A program made the position numbers and the translations under genes. Source: Lutraria lutraria (taxonomy: Eukaryota > Mollusca > Bivalvia > Venerida > Mactridae). From it: a stretch of DNA of 64,000 nucleotides. Where the stretch lies: assembly GCA_964023205.1 (NCBI GenBank), contig OZ026850.1, positions 7,008,270 to 7,072,269 of the forward strand, read 5' to 3'. Positions 1 through 9,903 of this stretch are shown piece after piece (the first letter of the stretch is position 1; each line of letters opens with the position of its first letter). The notes under the pieces were generated by a model that had not been told where the DNA came from, did no database searches, and saw only the letters and a program-made list of their open reading frames with translations.

Positions 1-900
1 ATTTGCTTAATTATACAGTGGACTCTCATTGGCTCAAACATGCCAGGGCTGACTTACTGAAAATGTTTTCAGGAGTTCTAGCAATTTTGAATTCTCGAAA
101 TGTTTCCCTTGTATACTTGGTATTGAGTTATGTGTTTATGTTGTTTGTAGTAATATATTGTGATGATATAATTACATAATAATATGTAATTTAAGAAATT
201 AAAACTGATAATTTAGTTATATTTTTTACGCTCTAAGGGAAATTAATGTAGATATTTCATAGTCTTTAGGTAATCTCATTTTTTTTGCATGTACATTGTT
301 GTTGACTAACATAATTACTAATATGTGACATACAGGAACATTAAATTAAATTTAAGATATTAAACAATCGTTAATTGTATTTGAAGCTGATCACACAAGT
401 TGTGGCCTGTGAATAACAGAGCATGGGTCATAGGTATTAGTCTTACTTATTATGGCATATGATTACTTAACTTTGACACCTCTTATGGGAGTGTACAAGG
501 TACACAATGAATAAAATCTAGCTTGGCTAGTATTGTATGATGCCTTTCATTTAAATATCTGAACATCTAGTATTATGGAGTCGGTCGAATAAACCAGCAT
601 ATATTCCAAAGGGGTTTTCTCAAATAATTGATTCGAAATAAAAATAATTGAATGAAATTTATCTTTGTTGGCCCCTTTTACCAAATCAATTTTATGCTGC
701 CCCCCACCCCTTCTGTTAAGAAAAAACATGTGACTTCTACCAAAATCAGTGTAGCATAATACTGAAATGTTGTCCTTTTATCCTGAAGGATGATAACAGT
801 ATGCAGTATGCCATATTGAAAATAATTTATTTCAGTTGGGCACTTATTTGAAAATATTTGTTTTTGTATTTAATGTATTTTTGTTCTTGTATGTTCTCAG
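1..900 (+). other. upstream pumilio intron (partial)
   Basis: Intron ending at the acceptor TTCTCAG 894-900. I see no exon here. It contains one copy of the 91-bp hairpin cassette (454-544). A short minus-strand ORF at 547-729 has no recognisable content. Confidence 0.6.
454..544 (+). repeat. 91-bp hairpin cassette, copy 1
   Basis: Begins GGCATATGATTAC and ends TTGTATGATGCC, so the outermost 5 bp pair (GGCAT/ATGCC). Inside are GTGTAC-AAG-GTACAC and CTAGC-TTG-GCTAG, both perfect hairpins, and an ACACCTC/GGGAGTGT stem that overlaps the former. It differs from the others by one base, outside the stems (TTAACTTT). It is the isolated copy, 6.3 kb from the cluster. No homology is recognised. Confidence 0.8.
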
Positions 901-1059
901 GTTACAGTCAGTCAAGTAGTATGGGTTATACCCAAGTATCATCTAGTCTGTTTACACCAGTGAGTACTGGTCTTAATCAGCAAAGTAACTATGGTAACAG
1001 TGGACTGAGTGGGCTAGGAAACAGTATGCAAGGTTCTATTGGATCAGGGGAACCATTTG
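901..1059 (+). CDS. pum: Pumilio exon, low-complexity linker N-terminal to the RNA-binding domain
   Basis: The acceptor is TTCTCAG|GTTACAG and the donor is TTTG|GTAAGT. The exon starts with the last two bases of a split codon and ends with one base of the next, so both flanking introns have the same phase. It encodes a Ser/Gly/Gln-rich stretch beginning YSQSSSMGYTQVSSS and continuing with LNQQSNYGNSGLSGLGN. This resembles the poorly conserved, Q/S/G-rich region before the homology domain in animal Pumilio proteins. It carries no domain of its own; the assignment rests on frame continuity with the following exons. Confidence 0.85.
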
Positions 1060-1250
1060 GTAAGTTGTTTTGTAAATTATATTCATGAAGACATAATATT
1101 ACTTAGGAATGAAAAATCAGTGATCAGTTGACTCACCATTGACAAAGATTTTGTTTTAATGTACAGTCAAACCTGTGAACAAGGCCACCTGTAGGAAAAA
1201 CAGAATGTGACCTTTATTCAGAGGTCATTTTGTTCCAAATCAATGATGGT

Positions 1251-1387
1251 TTTTAGCTCACATGAGCTCTTGTGTTTTCTAACATGGGTCATCTGGGTTC
1301 AAAAACTAGCTCACAGGTTCAAAACAATGTTTCAGTGAGTAAATGATTGTCATGTGAGCGATATAGGGCCATCTTGGCCCTCTTGTT
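1251..1387 (+). mobile_element. Short A-type pearl-like element
   Basis: Starts TTTTAGCTCACATGAGCTC and ends in the terminal hairpin GGGCCATCTTGGCCC plus TCTTGTT seen in the longer A copies. Less than one internal repeat is left, so it is mostly the two ends joined. Confidence 0.65.
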
Positions 1388-1404
1388 AAAAGAATGACTT
1401 ATGT

Positions 1405-2020
1405 ACTCGTGCCTCGTATTTCCGTGGTACCCATATATCCGCGGTATATCATATTTCTAGTATAAACTGAACGATGCGCCACCTGTAGGTGACATACTTA
1501 CACAGAGAGGCTACTTTCGTATTGTTCATACAGTTTCGGCGATAGGTTTGTTCCGTATGAAGGTATTTGCATTAAAATCAAAAGATTGTATAAATATCAA
1601 CTTATTTTCAATGCTCATACACAACCGCTGAAGATGGCTTCCTGCATATTGTTATATATTCATGTCCTTTTACGAATGACAAATACCGGTCGTCTGTTTG
1701 CGCTAACCCATGACGTCACTCGAATATTGATTGACAGTTAAAGGTACTTTTTCATATACAATTGTTTTAGCAATAATTATGGGGATAGTCATGAAGTGGT
1801 TACCGCGGAAATATGAGAATGTACCTTTAAAGTATGGTTGTTGCCATCAGTCGATCCTGAATGTTTTTAGAACATTCACACAAGTGTGAGAAAAATATGA
1901 TTATTTTAGAACATGCCATATTAAATAAAACAAGAGAAATATCAATTGATTAAAGCAAGGTAAGTCATTTGTGTTTTCTTTAGTTTTAATGATAAGTACC
2001 GCGGAAATACGAGGCGCCGG
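1405..2020. mobile_element. 0.6-kb MITE with ~24-bp inverted termini
   Basis: The left end CTCGTGCCTCGTATTTCCG and the reverse of the right end CCGGCGCCTCGTATTTCCG match over GCCTCGTATTTCCG.GGTAC. TA is present on both sides (1403-1404 and 2021-2022). The interior is non-coding. It is inserted into the pogo-like element around it. Confidence 0.65.
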
Positions 2021-2161
2021 TATACTGGGTGGCCGCTAACACAGGTTAGGCTGTAGTGAAATAATTATATTTTTTTACTGACTTGTATAACGAACCCTCT
2101 TAAAAATTAGAGTCTAAAAGAATTTGACCACAATTTTCTCAAATTTCTTGTATCTGTTTAG

Positions 2162-2317
2162 GCATAGGCAGTGGACAGCGGAGGGATTCCTTGGAGTTCA
2201 AGGCTCGTCAGATGACCCCTATCAATCAGTATTATGGATCCCTAGGAAATCTAGGGTCTCCTGCGGGGCCGATGGGTCTTGTCCAACCAGGCCAATCCAT
2301 GACTCCACCTCTCTCTG
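2162..2317 (+). CDS. pum: Pumilio exon, linker with GQRRDS motif
   Basis: The acceptor is TGTTTAG|GCATAGG and the donor is CTCTG|GTAAGA. It reads GIGSGQRRDSLEFKARQMTP, then a Gly/Pro-rich stretch ending SMTPPLS. The basic RRDSL and the later SPAGPMGL stretch align by eye with the linker of vertebrate PUM1/2 (RRRDSL and SPGPVGMPL). The last base starts a Gly codon finished in the next exon. Two overlapping frames are open here, but only this one joins the neighbouring exons. Confidence 0.88.
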
Positions 2318-2354
2318 GTAAGAAATATGTTAAAATGATCTATTACTTATTATT

Positions 2355-3075
2355 ATACCCCCACTATTTTATTTAGGAGTCACTTGTCTGACAGTCTGTA
2401 ACTTAAGTCATTCATCAGAGGATTTTGAAAGGAGTTACTCCTATGGCTGTAGCTCCATGGTCAAGGTCACAAGAGTTAAAAAGTAATAATTTTGGTCTTT
2501 TTGGCTTGTCTCGTTCTGTAACTTCATCATTCATTTGAGGAGTTTGAAATGAGTTACCACAAATTTTAACCATCAATAGACGATGTGTAGTGTGTAGCAT
2601 CATGGCTGTAGCTGCAAGACCAAGGTCACACACACTTAAGCATTCAAATGACATAATTTTGGGTATTTTGCTGTATCCTCTCTGTAACTTTGTTATTCAT
2701 TGGAGGATTTTGTAATAACTTAACGCAAATGTTAACCAACATTAGACAATGTGTCTTGCGCAACACCCATGGCTCTAGCTCCTAGGTAAAGGTCCCACTT
2801 AAAGGTCAAAAGTCGGTATTTTATTTTGTGTTCGCTCATTAACTTTGTCATTTATGGGTGGATTTTGAAAATACTTGGCAGAAAGTTCACTTCTATGTGG
2901 GGATGTGTCTTGTGAAAGACCCAGGTCTGTACAAGTTCACACTTGGGTTAATATATCGGGTATTTTTTCTTGTTTGCTCAGTAACTTTGTCATATATGGA
3001 TGGATTTCAGAAATACTTGGCAGAAATGTCCACCAAACTGTGACAGTGTGTCATGAATAAGACCAAGGTAAAACT
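2355..3075 (+). repeat. F-type tandem-repeat element (diverged)
   Basis: In the pumilio intron. Three to four imperfect ~160-bp units, each with a phrase like 'GTGTCTTG..CAA.ACCCA', 'GTAGCTCC..GGTCAAGGTCAC' and 'AACTTTGTCAT....GGATTTTG'. The same units occur at 8660-9545. Short ORFs here follow the repeats and are not genes. Confidence 0.6.
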
Positions 3076-3311
3076 GCCTCTCAAAAGAAATCCAAGTTCG
3101 CATTTCCGAAGAACTTTGATACAACAAATTTTTAACATTGTGTCAAAAGCTGCGTATGGCGAAATTCATCTCTCCTGTGACAAAGTTTTCCTGTAAATCT
3201 AGCTACAAAGAAAAAACTTTAATGTAAATGTAAAAAAGACAACATTAATATAATTATTTGACTAAAGTTTCATTAATTTCTGCATTACTGATGCATGATG
3301 TTATTTGTCAG

Positions 3312-3438
3312 GTCTCGGTAATGGAGGCAGGCTTTATAATGCTGCGCCAGGAGCCGAGGCTAAATTTCGTGCTGGATCTGTTGGTGCAACAAGTATGTTT
3401 GGTTCCCTGTTTCCTGGTAGGACAATGCAGTCAAGGAG
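3312..3438 (+). CDS. pum: Pumilio exon, conserved APGAEAKFR linker
   Basis: The acceptor is TTGTCAG|GTCTCGG and the donor is AGGAG|GTATGG. It encodes GLGNGGRLYNAAPGAEAKFR followed by a Ser/Gly-rich tail with two phenylalanines. The APGAEAK motif is diagnostic: vertebrate PUM proteins carry AAPGAEAKYRS just before the RNA-binding domain. It ends in phase 2. Confidence 0.92.
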
Positions 3439-3750
3439 GTATGGTATTAATATTGTGTAATATATTTATATTATTATTTATATTTTTGTCTGTAAATGTG
3501 TGAGTTGTGCTTGAATGAAGTTTGCAATATGTTCTACCTTGGTAGTATATTTCTCATCTGTATATTTTAGACACACCCATCTTTCTGAATATTCCCTAAA
3601 AAGTCATCCCATAATTAAGCCCCACCTTTAAAGGTAGAAATGAAAGTAATGCCTCGCCAAAATATACATATTTATATTCTGTGCATTTGAAAATTTTAAG
3701 TAGGCATAGTAAGAAAATAATCTGTCAAAAGTAACACCAGGGTACACTTA

Positions 3751-4447
3751 CTGTAAAATCAGAAATTTTTCCTGAAGGATTAATTTTTCGCTAATTGTGC
3801 AAGTAAAATTTCGCTAAATATTTACCTAACAAATCTAACAGCACTGGTTACATTCACCAAATTGAAAAGTAGCATGTCATCCTGGCTGCCATATTGGATT
3901 TTAATGATACGGATGTTTAGTTCAAATCATAAGCGGACATGGCTAATTCAGCGAATTGATTTCTAACTGCAAAAAAAGCTTTTATTGTTGTAGAAGTATT
4001 ATATTATTTACATGACTGTACAAACTATGTTTACAACTAGGATTTATTCATGCACTGAATCAGTCTCTTATGTCTCAGTAGAAATTTACAAACAACGCCC
4101 ACAGGAACAATGCGGTATTTATAACACCTATTTTATGACAGTGTAAGCTGACATGTTAATAGGTAGGGTTATTTTAGCACATCACATAACAAAAGGCATT
4201 GTAGTTATATTTCTATAAATTCAATATCACCTTAGCGTTAGATTCTCCCCTGGAGGCATTTAAAATAGTAGAATATCGATGATAATGACCGTGTTTCCTA
4301 GTCGCACATACTTTATATTGGTGATTCTCATATTGAGTTATTCACATGGCTAAACTGAAAGTAGAAATTCGCAAACATTCAACCTCGTGAATTAGTCAGA
4401 AATGTTTTCTTGAAATTTTGGCTTTGTGAAAATATCTGATTTTACAG
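3751..4447. mobile_element. 0.7-kb MITE with TA target duplication
   Basis: The left end CTGTAAAATCAGAAATTTTT is the inverse of the right end AAAATATCTGATTTTACAG. TA flanks it at 3749-3750 and 4448-4449. The interior is non-coding. The right end lies 54 bp before a pumilio exon, so it abuts the branch point region. Confidence 0.65.
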
Positions 4448-4501
4448 TATTATCATTGTTTAATTTAAGTAGATGTATAAATAAGTGTATTCCTTTTGCA
4501 G

Positions 4502-4633
4502 TAGTTTATCAAAGGAGGTTACAGGAAGAAGCCGGTTACTTGAGGACTTCCGTAACAACAGAATTCCTAACTTGCAGCTGAAGGATCTAATGAATCATGT
4601 TGTAGAATTCTCTCAAGATCAGCATGGTTCCAG
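4502..4633 (+). CDS. pum: Pumilio exon, start of homology domain and first half of repeat 1
   Basis: The acceptor is CTTTTGCAG|TAGTTT and the donor is TCCAG|GTATGT. It encodes [20 protein letters not shown], the hallmark N-terminal cap of the Pumilio homology domain, then [11 protein letters not shown], the first part of repeat 1. The exon ends inside the Arg codon of the repeat-1 contact motif (S-R-x-x-Q), so the 5-kb intron that follows splits an RNA-contact residue. If that intron were retained, translation would stop four codons later. The acceptor lies 53 bp downstream of a 0.7-kb MITE. Confidence 0.97.
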
Positions 4634-4676
4634 GTATGTCATGTAACTATCATATACAGGCATGCAATAAAACTTC

Positions 4677-6625
4677 ACTAGTAAGACCACCTTCACTAGT
4701 ACAACCACCTTCTCTAGTAAGACCACCTCTACTACGACCACCACCTTCTCTAGTAAGACCACCTTCACTACTACGACCACCTTCTCTAGTACAACCACCT
4801 CTAGTATGACCACCTTCACTAGTATGACCACCACCTTCTCTAGTAAGACCACCTTCACTAGTATGACCACCACCTTCTCTAGTAAGACCACCACCTTCAC
4901 TAGTACAACCACCAACTTCTCTAGTACAACCACCACCTTCTCTAGTAAGACCACCTTCACTAGTATGACCACCACCTTCTCTAGTAAGACCACCTTCACT
5001 AGTATGACCACCACCTTCTCTAGTAAGACCACCACCTTCACTAGTACAACCACCTTCACTAGTACAACCACCTTCTCTAGTACAACCACCTTCTCTAGTA
5101 CAACCACCTTCACTAGTATGACCACCTTCTCTAGTAAGACCACCTTCACTAGTATGACCACCACCTTCTCTAGTAAGACCACCACCTTCACTACTACGAC
5201 CACCTTCTCTAGTACAACCACCTTCACTAGTACAACCACCTTCTCTAGTACAACCACCTTCTCTAGTAAGACCACCTTCTCTAGTACAACCACCTTCTCT
5301 ATTAAGACCACCTTCTCTAGTACAACCACCTTCTCTAGTAAGACCACCACCTTCACTAGTAAGACCACCACCTTCTCTAGTACAACCACCTCTAGTAAGA
5401 CCACCTTCTCTAGTACAACCACCTTCTCTAGTACAACCACCTTCTCTAGTACAACCACCTTCTCTAGTACAACCACCTTCTCTAGTAAGACCACCTCTAG
5501 TACAACCAACTTCTCTATTAAGACCACCTTCTCTAGTACAACCACCTTCTCTAGTAAGACCACCACCTTCACTAGTACGACCACCACCTTCTCTAGTAAG
5601 ACCACCTTCACTACTACGACCACCTTCTCTAGTACAACCACCTCTAGTATGACCACCTTCACTAGTATGACCACCACCTTCTCTAGTAAGACCACCTTCT
5701 CTAGTAAGACCACCTTCTCTAGTACAACCACCTCTAGTATGACCACCTTCACTAGTATGACCACCACCTTCTCTAGTAAGACCACCTTCTCTAGTACAAC
5801 CACCTCTAGTATGACCACCTTCACTAGTATGACCACCACCTTCTCTAGTAAGACCACCACCTTCACTAGTAAGACCACCACCTTCTCTAGTACAACCACC
5901 TCTAGTAAGACCACCTTCTCTAGTACAACCACCTTCTCTAGTACAACCACCTTCTCTAGTACAACCACCTTCTCTAGTACAACCACCTTCTCTAGTACAA
6001 CCACCTTCTCTAGTACAACCACCTTCTCTAGTACAACCACCTTCTCTAGTACAACCACCTTCTCTAGTAAGACCACCACCTTCACTAGTACGACCACCAC
6101 CTTCTCTAGTAAGACCACCTTCTCTAGTACAACCACCTTCTCTAGTACAACCACCTTCTCTAGTACAACCACCTTCTCTAGTACAACCACCTTCTCTAGT
6201 AAGACCACCTCTAGTACAACCAACTTCTCTATTAAGACCACCTTCTCTAGTACAACCACCTTCTCTAGTAAGACCACCACCTTCACTAGTACGACCACCA
6301 CCTTCTCTAGTAAGACCACCTTCACTACTACGACCACCTTCTCTAGTACAACCACCTCTAGTATGACCACCTTCACTAGTATGACCACCACCTTCACTAG
6401 TAAGACCACCTTCTCTAGTAAGACCACCTTCTCTAGTACAACCACCTTCTCTAGTACAACCACCTTCACTAGTACAACCACCTTCACTAGTACAACCACC
6501 TTCTCTAGTAAGACCACCACCTTCACTAGTAAGACCACCACCTTCACTAGTAAGACCACCACCTTCACTAGTACGACCACCACCTTCACTAGTACGACCA
6601 CCACCTTCACTAGTACAACCACCTA
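4677..6625 (+). repeat. 18-bp minisatellite (15/18/21-bp variants) in pumilio intron
   Basis: About 108 units of the type ACCACCTTCTCTAGTACA, with variants TTCACTAGTA, AAG/ATG/ACG for ACA, an extra ACC (21 bp) or a missing TTC (15 bp). All lengths are multiples of three and hold no stop in several frames, so long artefactual ORFs run through (606 aa Thr/Ser-rich on +, about 667 aa on -). Longer blocks recur, for example the CTCTATTAAG variant at about 5299, 5510 and 6228. The array begins 44 bp after the 5' splice site of the intron. Confidence 0.93.
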
Positions 6626-6820
6626 GAAAAGATGAAAAACTTAAATAAGTCATCATTATGAGATGGTGTTCATGTAGTCGTCACTAAATTGTTTGTATAG
6701 TCATTCTATCCATCAATGTTTTACATAGAGTTAATATATAGAACACTTAAAGTTAGCTTTAGTGCTATAAATGTGAAGACTTAAGGAGATTTCTAGGTAA
6801 ATATTTTGTTGATTTTCAAA

Positions 6821-6911
6821 GGCATATGATTACTTATCTTTGACACCTCTTATGGGAGTGTACAAGGTACACAATGAATAAAATCTAGCTTGGCTAGTAT
6901 TGTATGATGCC
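6821..6911 (+). repeat. 91-bp hairpin cassette, copy 2
   Basis: Exactly 91 bp with the same ends and hairpins as the copy at 454. It lies in the 5-kb pumilio intron, 195 bp after the minisatellite. Flanks are unrelated to those of copy 1, which argues for transposition or copying rather than local duplication. Confidence 0.8.
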
Positions 6912-7161
6912 ATGAAAGAACATTAAGAAGCATGTCTGAAAAAGGGAATGTGATTTTGAATGTATTTTACTTTCTAGAATGTAACAATATTTGGTAAAAT
7001 AGGGTCAAAACTGACTTTTGCTGACTCCAACAAGAGTGCATATTTGATAATTCCACCTGATTCACAACTAAATTGAATTGTTAGGTAAAAAGTACTATAA
7101 ATGCACTGAATTGGTCAATGTTTTCTTCCAGTCTGGATGTCTTTTGTATGATCCTTATAGA

Positions 7162-7252
7162 GGCATATGATTACTTATCTTTGACACCTCTTATGGGAGT
7201 GTACAAGGTACGCAATGAATAAAATCTAGCTTGGCTAGTATTGTATGATGCC
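7162..7252 (+). repeat. 91-bp hairpin cassette, copy 3
   Basis: Exactly 91 bp. The one distinctive change (GTACGC for GTACAC) turns a T-A pair of the GTGTAC stem into a T-G wobble in RNA, so the hairpin survives. The right flank (TATACTAGTC...) is shared with copy 4. Confidence 0.8.
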
Positions 7253-7325
7253 TATACTAGTCAGCTCTTACTAATTATGCCCCCCTTCAAGAAAGCAGGA
7301 GTATGTTGTTTTGACAAACATTTCA

Positions 7326-7416
7326 GGCATATGATTACTTATCTTTGACACCTCTTATGGGAGTGTACAGGGTACACAATGAATAAAATCTAGCTTGGCT
7401 AGTATTGTATGATGCC
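7326..7416 (+). repeat. 91-bp hairpin cassette, copy 4
   Basis: Exactly 91 bp. The hairpin loop reads AGG instead of AAG. Together with the next ~73 bp it is duplicated as a 164-bp unit (copies 4 and 5), so these two are related by tandem duplication. Confidence 0.8.
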
Positions 7417-7489
7417 TATACTAGTCATCTCTTACTAATTATGCCCCCCTTCAAGAAAGCAGGAGTATGTTGTTTTGACAAACATTTCA

Positions 7490-7580
7490 GGCATATGATT
7501 ACTTATCTTTGACACCTCTTATGGGAGTGTACAGGGTACACAATGAATAAAATCTAGCTTGGCTAGTATTGTATGATGCC
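7490..7580 (+). repeat. 91-bp hairpin cassette, copy 5
   Basis: Exactly 91 bp and identical to copy 4 as far as I can read. It shares the left flank ACAAACATTTCA with copy 4 but has a different right flank. Confidence 0.8.
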
Positions 7581-7938
7581 CAAAAACTTTCAATAATTAT
7601 GGTCAATACTCTTTCAAACTTTTCAACCGAAGGAGCCTGATCAGATGTGTGTACTAACAGCATTGTTCATATTTTTAACCTGGTTTTCTGAAGGATAATT
7701 TTAGTTATTTGGTTGGTAAATGTTGGTAGGCAGGCATCCACAATTCTTTTTTAGTGCTACTTCGCATTAATTTCCCTAGAACCCAAGCATGAATTTTTTG
7801 GTTTCGTGATTTGATCATTTTGGATGGACTTGTGGTAGAACTATTGTTTTCAAGTGATCTGGCATATATTTGATGATTCTTTTATCTTGGATGTGTTGAT
7901 TCGATGCACATTGTTTTGGAAAAATCTGTTCAAGACAT

Positions 7939-8029
7939 GGCATATGATTACTTATCTTTGACACCTCTTATGGGAGTGTACAGGGTACACAATGAATAAA
8001 ACCTAGCTTGGCTAGTATTGTATGATGCC
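7939..8029 (+). repeat. 91-bp hairpin cassette, copy 6
   Basis: Exactly 91 bp with the AGG loop. A further change (ACCTAGC for ATCTAGC) sits just outside the CTAGC/GCTAG stem. Flanks are unrelated to the other copies. Confidence 0.8.
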
Positions 8030-8137
8030 ATTAACTTTATAACAGTATTGAATAACATCATCTAATAGTGGCTGAACTGAAGCTTCTGTATTCTTAGTAG
8101 TCTGTTTTACAACATCTATCAAAACCTCCCCCTTGCT

Positions 8138-9550
8138 TTTTAGCACACATGAGCACTTGTGCTCAGGGTGAGCTTTTGTGATCAGTCTTCATCCGGCGTT
8201 GTTCGTCGTGTGTCGTCAAACTGTTACCTTGTGAACACACTAGGGGCCAGATTTTTAGCTCAATTTTCGCAAAACTGGGTCAGAATGTTAATATCGACAA
8301 AATCTCGGACGAGTTCGATATTGGGCCATTTGGGGTCAAAAACTAGGTCACCAGGGCCAAATAAGGGAAAACTTTGTGAACACTTTAGAAATCACTGTTT
8401 GATTGGATCTTCATGAAACTTTGTCAGAATGTTTATTTTAATGATATGTAGGTCAAATTTGATAATGGGTCATCTGCGGTCAAAAACTAGGTCACTAGGG
8501 CAAATTGCTGGAAAACCTTGTGAACACTCTAGAAGTCATTGTTTTGATTGGATGATCATGAAACTTTGTCAGAATGTTTGTCTTTATAATATCTTGGACG
8601 AGTTTGAACATGGGGTAAACATCTGGGGTAAAAAACTAGGTTGCTAGGTCAAATCTTATGAATTTATTGGCATAATTGTTAAACACCATTAGACAGTGTG
8701 CAGTGCGCAATATCCAGGTCTGTAGCTCCAAGGTCAAGGTCACACTTAGAGGTCAAACCTCAAAAGAGAATTGTAGACCTTGTCCGGACAATATCTATCT
8801 TACGTATTGACGTATTTGAAAAAACTTGGCATAATTGTTAAACACCATGTGACTGTGTGCAGCGCACAAAACCCAGGTCACACTCAGAGATCAAACATAA
8901 AAAGTAGTATCATAGACCTTGCCCGGGCTGTATCTCCCTTATGCATTGACATATTTGAAAATAACTTTATTATTAAACACCATGAGACAGTGTGTCATGC
9001 TTAAGACCCAGGACAATAGCTACAAGGCCAAGGTCACACTTGGATGTAAGAGGTAAAAAATTGGGTCTGTTTTTGTGTCCGCCTGATAACTTTGTCATCC
9101 CTTAATGGATTGTGGAATTAATTGGTAGAAATATTTACCATCATGAGACGATGTGTTATGCTATGCGCAAGACCCAGCTTTTTAGGCTAAAATTCAAGGT
9201 TACAGTTAGATGTTAAAAGTTGAAAAAGAGTATTACAGACCTTGTCTGGGCTGTGTCTCCCTTATGCATTGACATATTTGAAAAGGAGTGCATAATACAA
9301 TGAGACGATGCGTCTTGGGCAACACCCAGATCCATAGGTCAAAGGTCAAGATTACTTTTTCGGTCAAATGGATTTTCCTTGTCTTGGCTGTACCTTCTGT
9401 TTGCATTCAAGGATTTTGAAATAACTTGGTATAAAAGTTTACTTCAGTGAAATGATGTGTCATGAACATCGCCCATACTTGTAGTTCAAAGGTCAAGGTC
9501 ACAAGCTTGATTAACAGCGGGCTCAACATGTTGCCCTTGGGCATCTAGTC
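8138..9550 (+). mobile_element. Composite element: A-type left half, F-type right half
   Basis: The left end is A-type (TAGCACACATGAGCAC, GGTGAGCTTTTGTGATCAG) and the first ~520 bp carry A-type repeats (GTCAGAATGTT, ACTAGGTCAC). From about 8660 the units become F-type (CATGAGACAGTGTG, AGCTCCAAGGTCAAGGTCAC) and continue to an end hairpin GGGCTCAACATGTTGCCC at about 9519-9536. It lies just upstream of the pumilio exon at 9645. Confidence 0.6.
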
Positions 9551-9644
9551 TTTAAGATTTGTCATTCAGACCTGAAAAGCTGAATTTTATATGTAATATA
9601 TATATATATCATTCATGTAATCTGATTCCTGAATTTATTCACAG

Positions 9645-9903
9645 ATTTATTCAACAAAAGTTGGAGAGAGCTACACCACAGGAGAAGCAGATGGTGTTTA
9701 ATGAGATTCTAACATCTGCGTATGGTTTAATGACAGACGTATTTGGCAATTATGTTATACAGAAATTTTTCGAGTTTGGAACTCCAGATCAGAAGCAGAC
9801 ATTAGCCCAGCGTCTGAGAGGTCATGTTTTGCCACTGGCTCTTCAGATGTATGGTTGTCGTGTGATACAGAAAGCTCTAGAATCTATTCCATCTGATATG
9901 CAG
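9645..9903 (+). CDS. pum: Pumilio exon, Puf repeats 1 (end), 2 and 3
   Basis: The acceptor is TATTCACAG|ATTTAT and the donor is ATGCAG|GTATTT. It completes repeat 1 ([20 protein letters not shown]), then encodes repeat 2 ([12 protein letters not shown], contacts N/Y/Q) and repeat 3 ([12 protein letters not shown], contacts C/R/Q), ending SIPSDMQ in phase 0. Every contact residue matches the canonical Pumilio code. It is almost residue-for-residue like vertebrate PUM by recall. Confidence 0.98.

Larger units (their letters stand above)
1164..2053. mobile_element. pogo-like MITE, interrupted by two other elements
   Basis: The left end CAGTCAAACCTGTGAACAAG is flanked by TA. The right end reads in reverse as CAGCCTAACCTGTGTTAGCG, also flanked by TA. 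Both resemble the intact element at 30690-31678. The interior is broken by an A-type fragment (1251-1387) and a TIR element (1405-2020). TA duplication and CAGT termini fit the Tc1/mariner-pogo group. No transposase is seen. Confidence 0.6.

Noticed and set aside
4619..6656. Open frames of 606 (+), 667 (-) and 668 (-) codons, one mucin-like (Thr/Ser-rich)
   Set aside because: All follow from an 18-bp unit without stops in several frames. The array lies in a pumilio intron, and there is no signal peptide, splice context or unique flanking protein sequence.
6821..8029. Hammerhead ribozyme or retrozyme in the 91-bp cassette
   Set aside because: No CTGATGA/GAAA core in either orientation as far as I can read.
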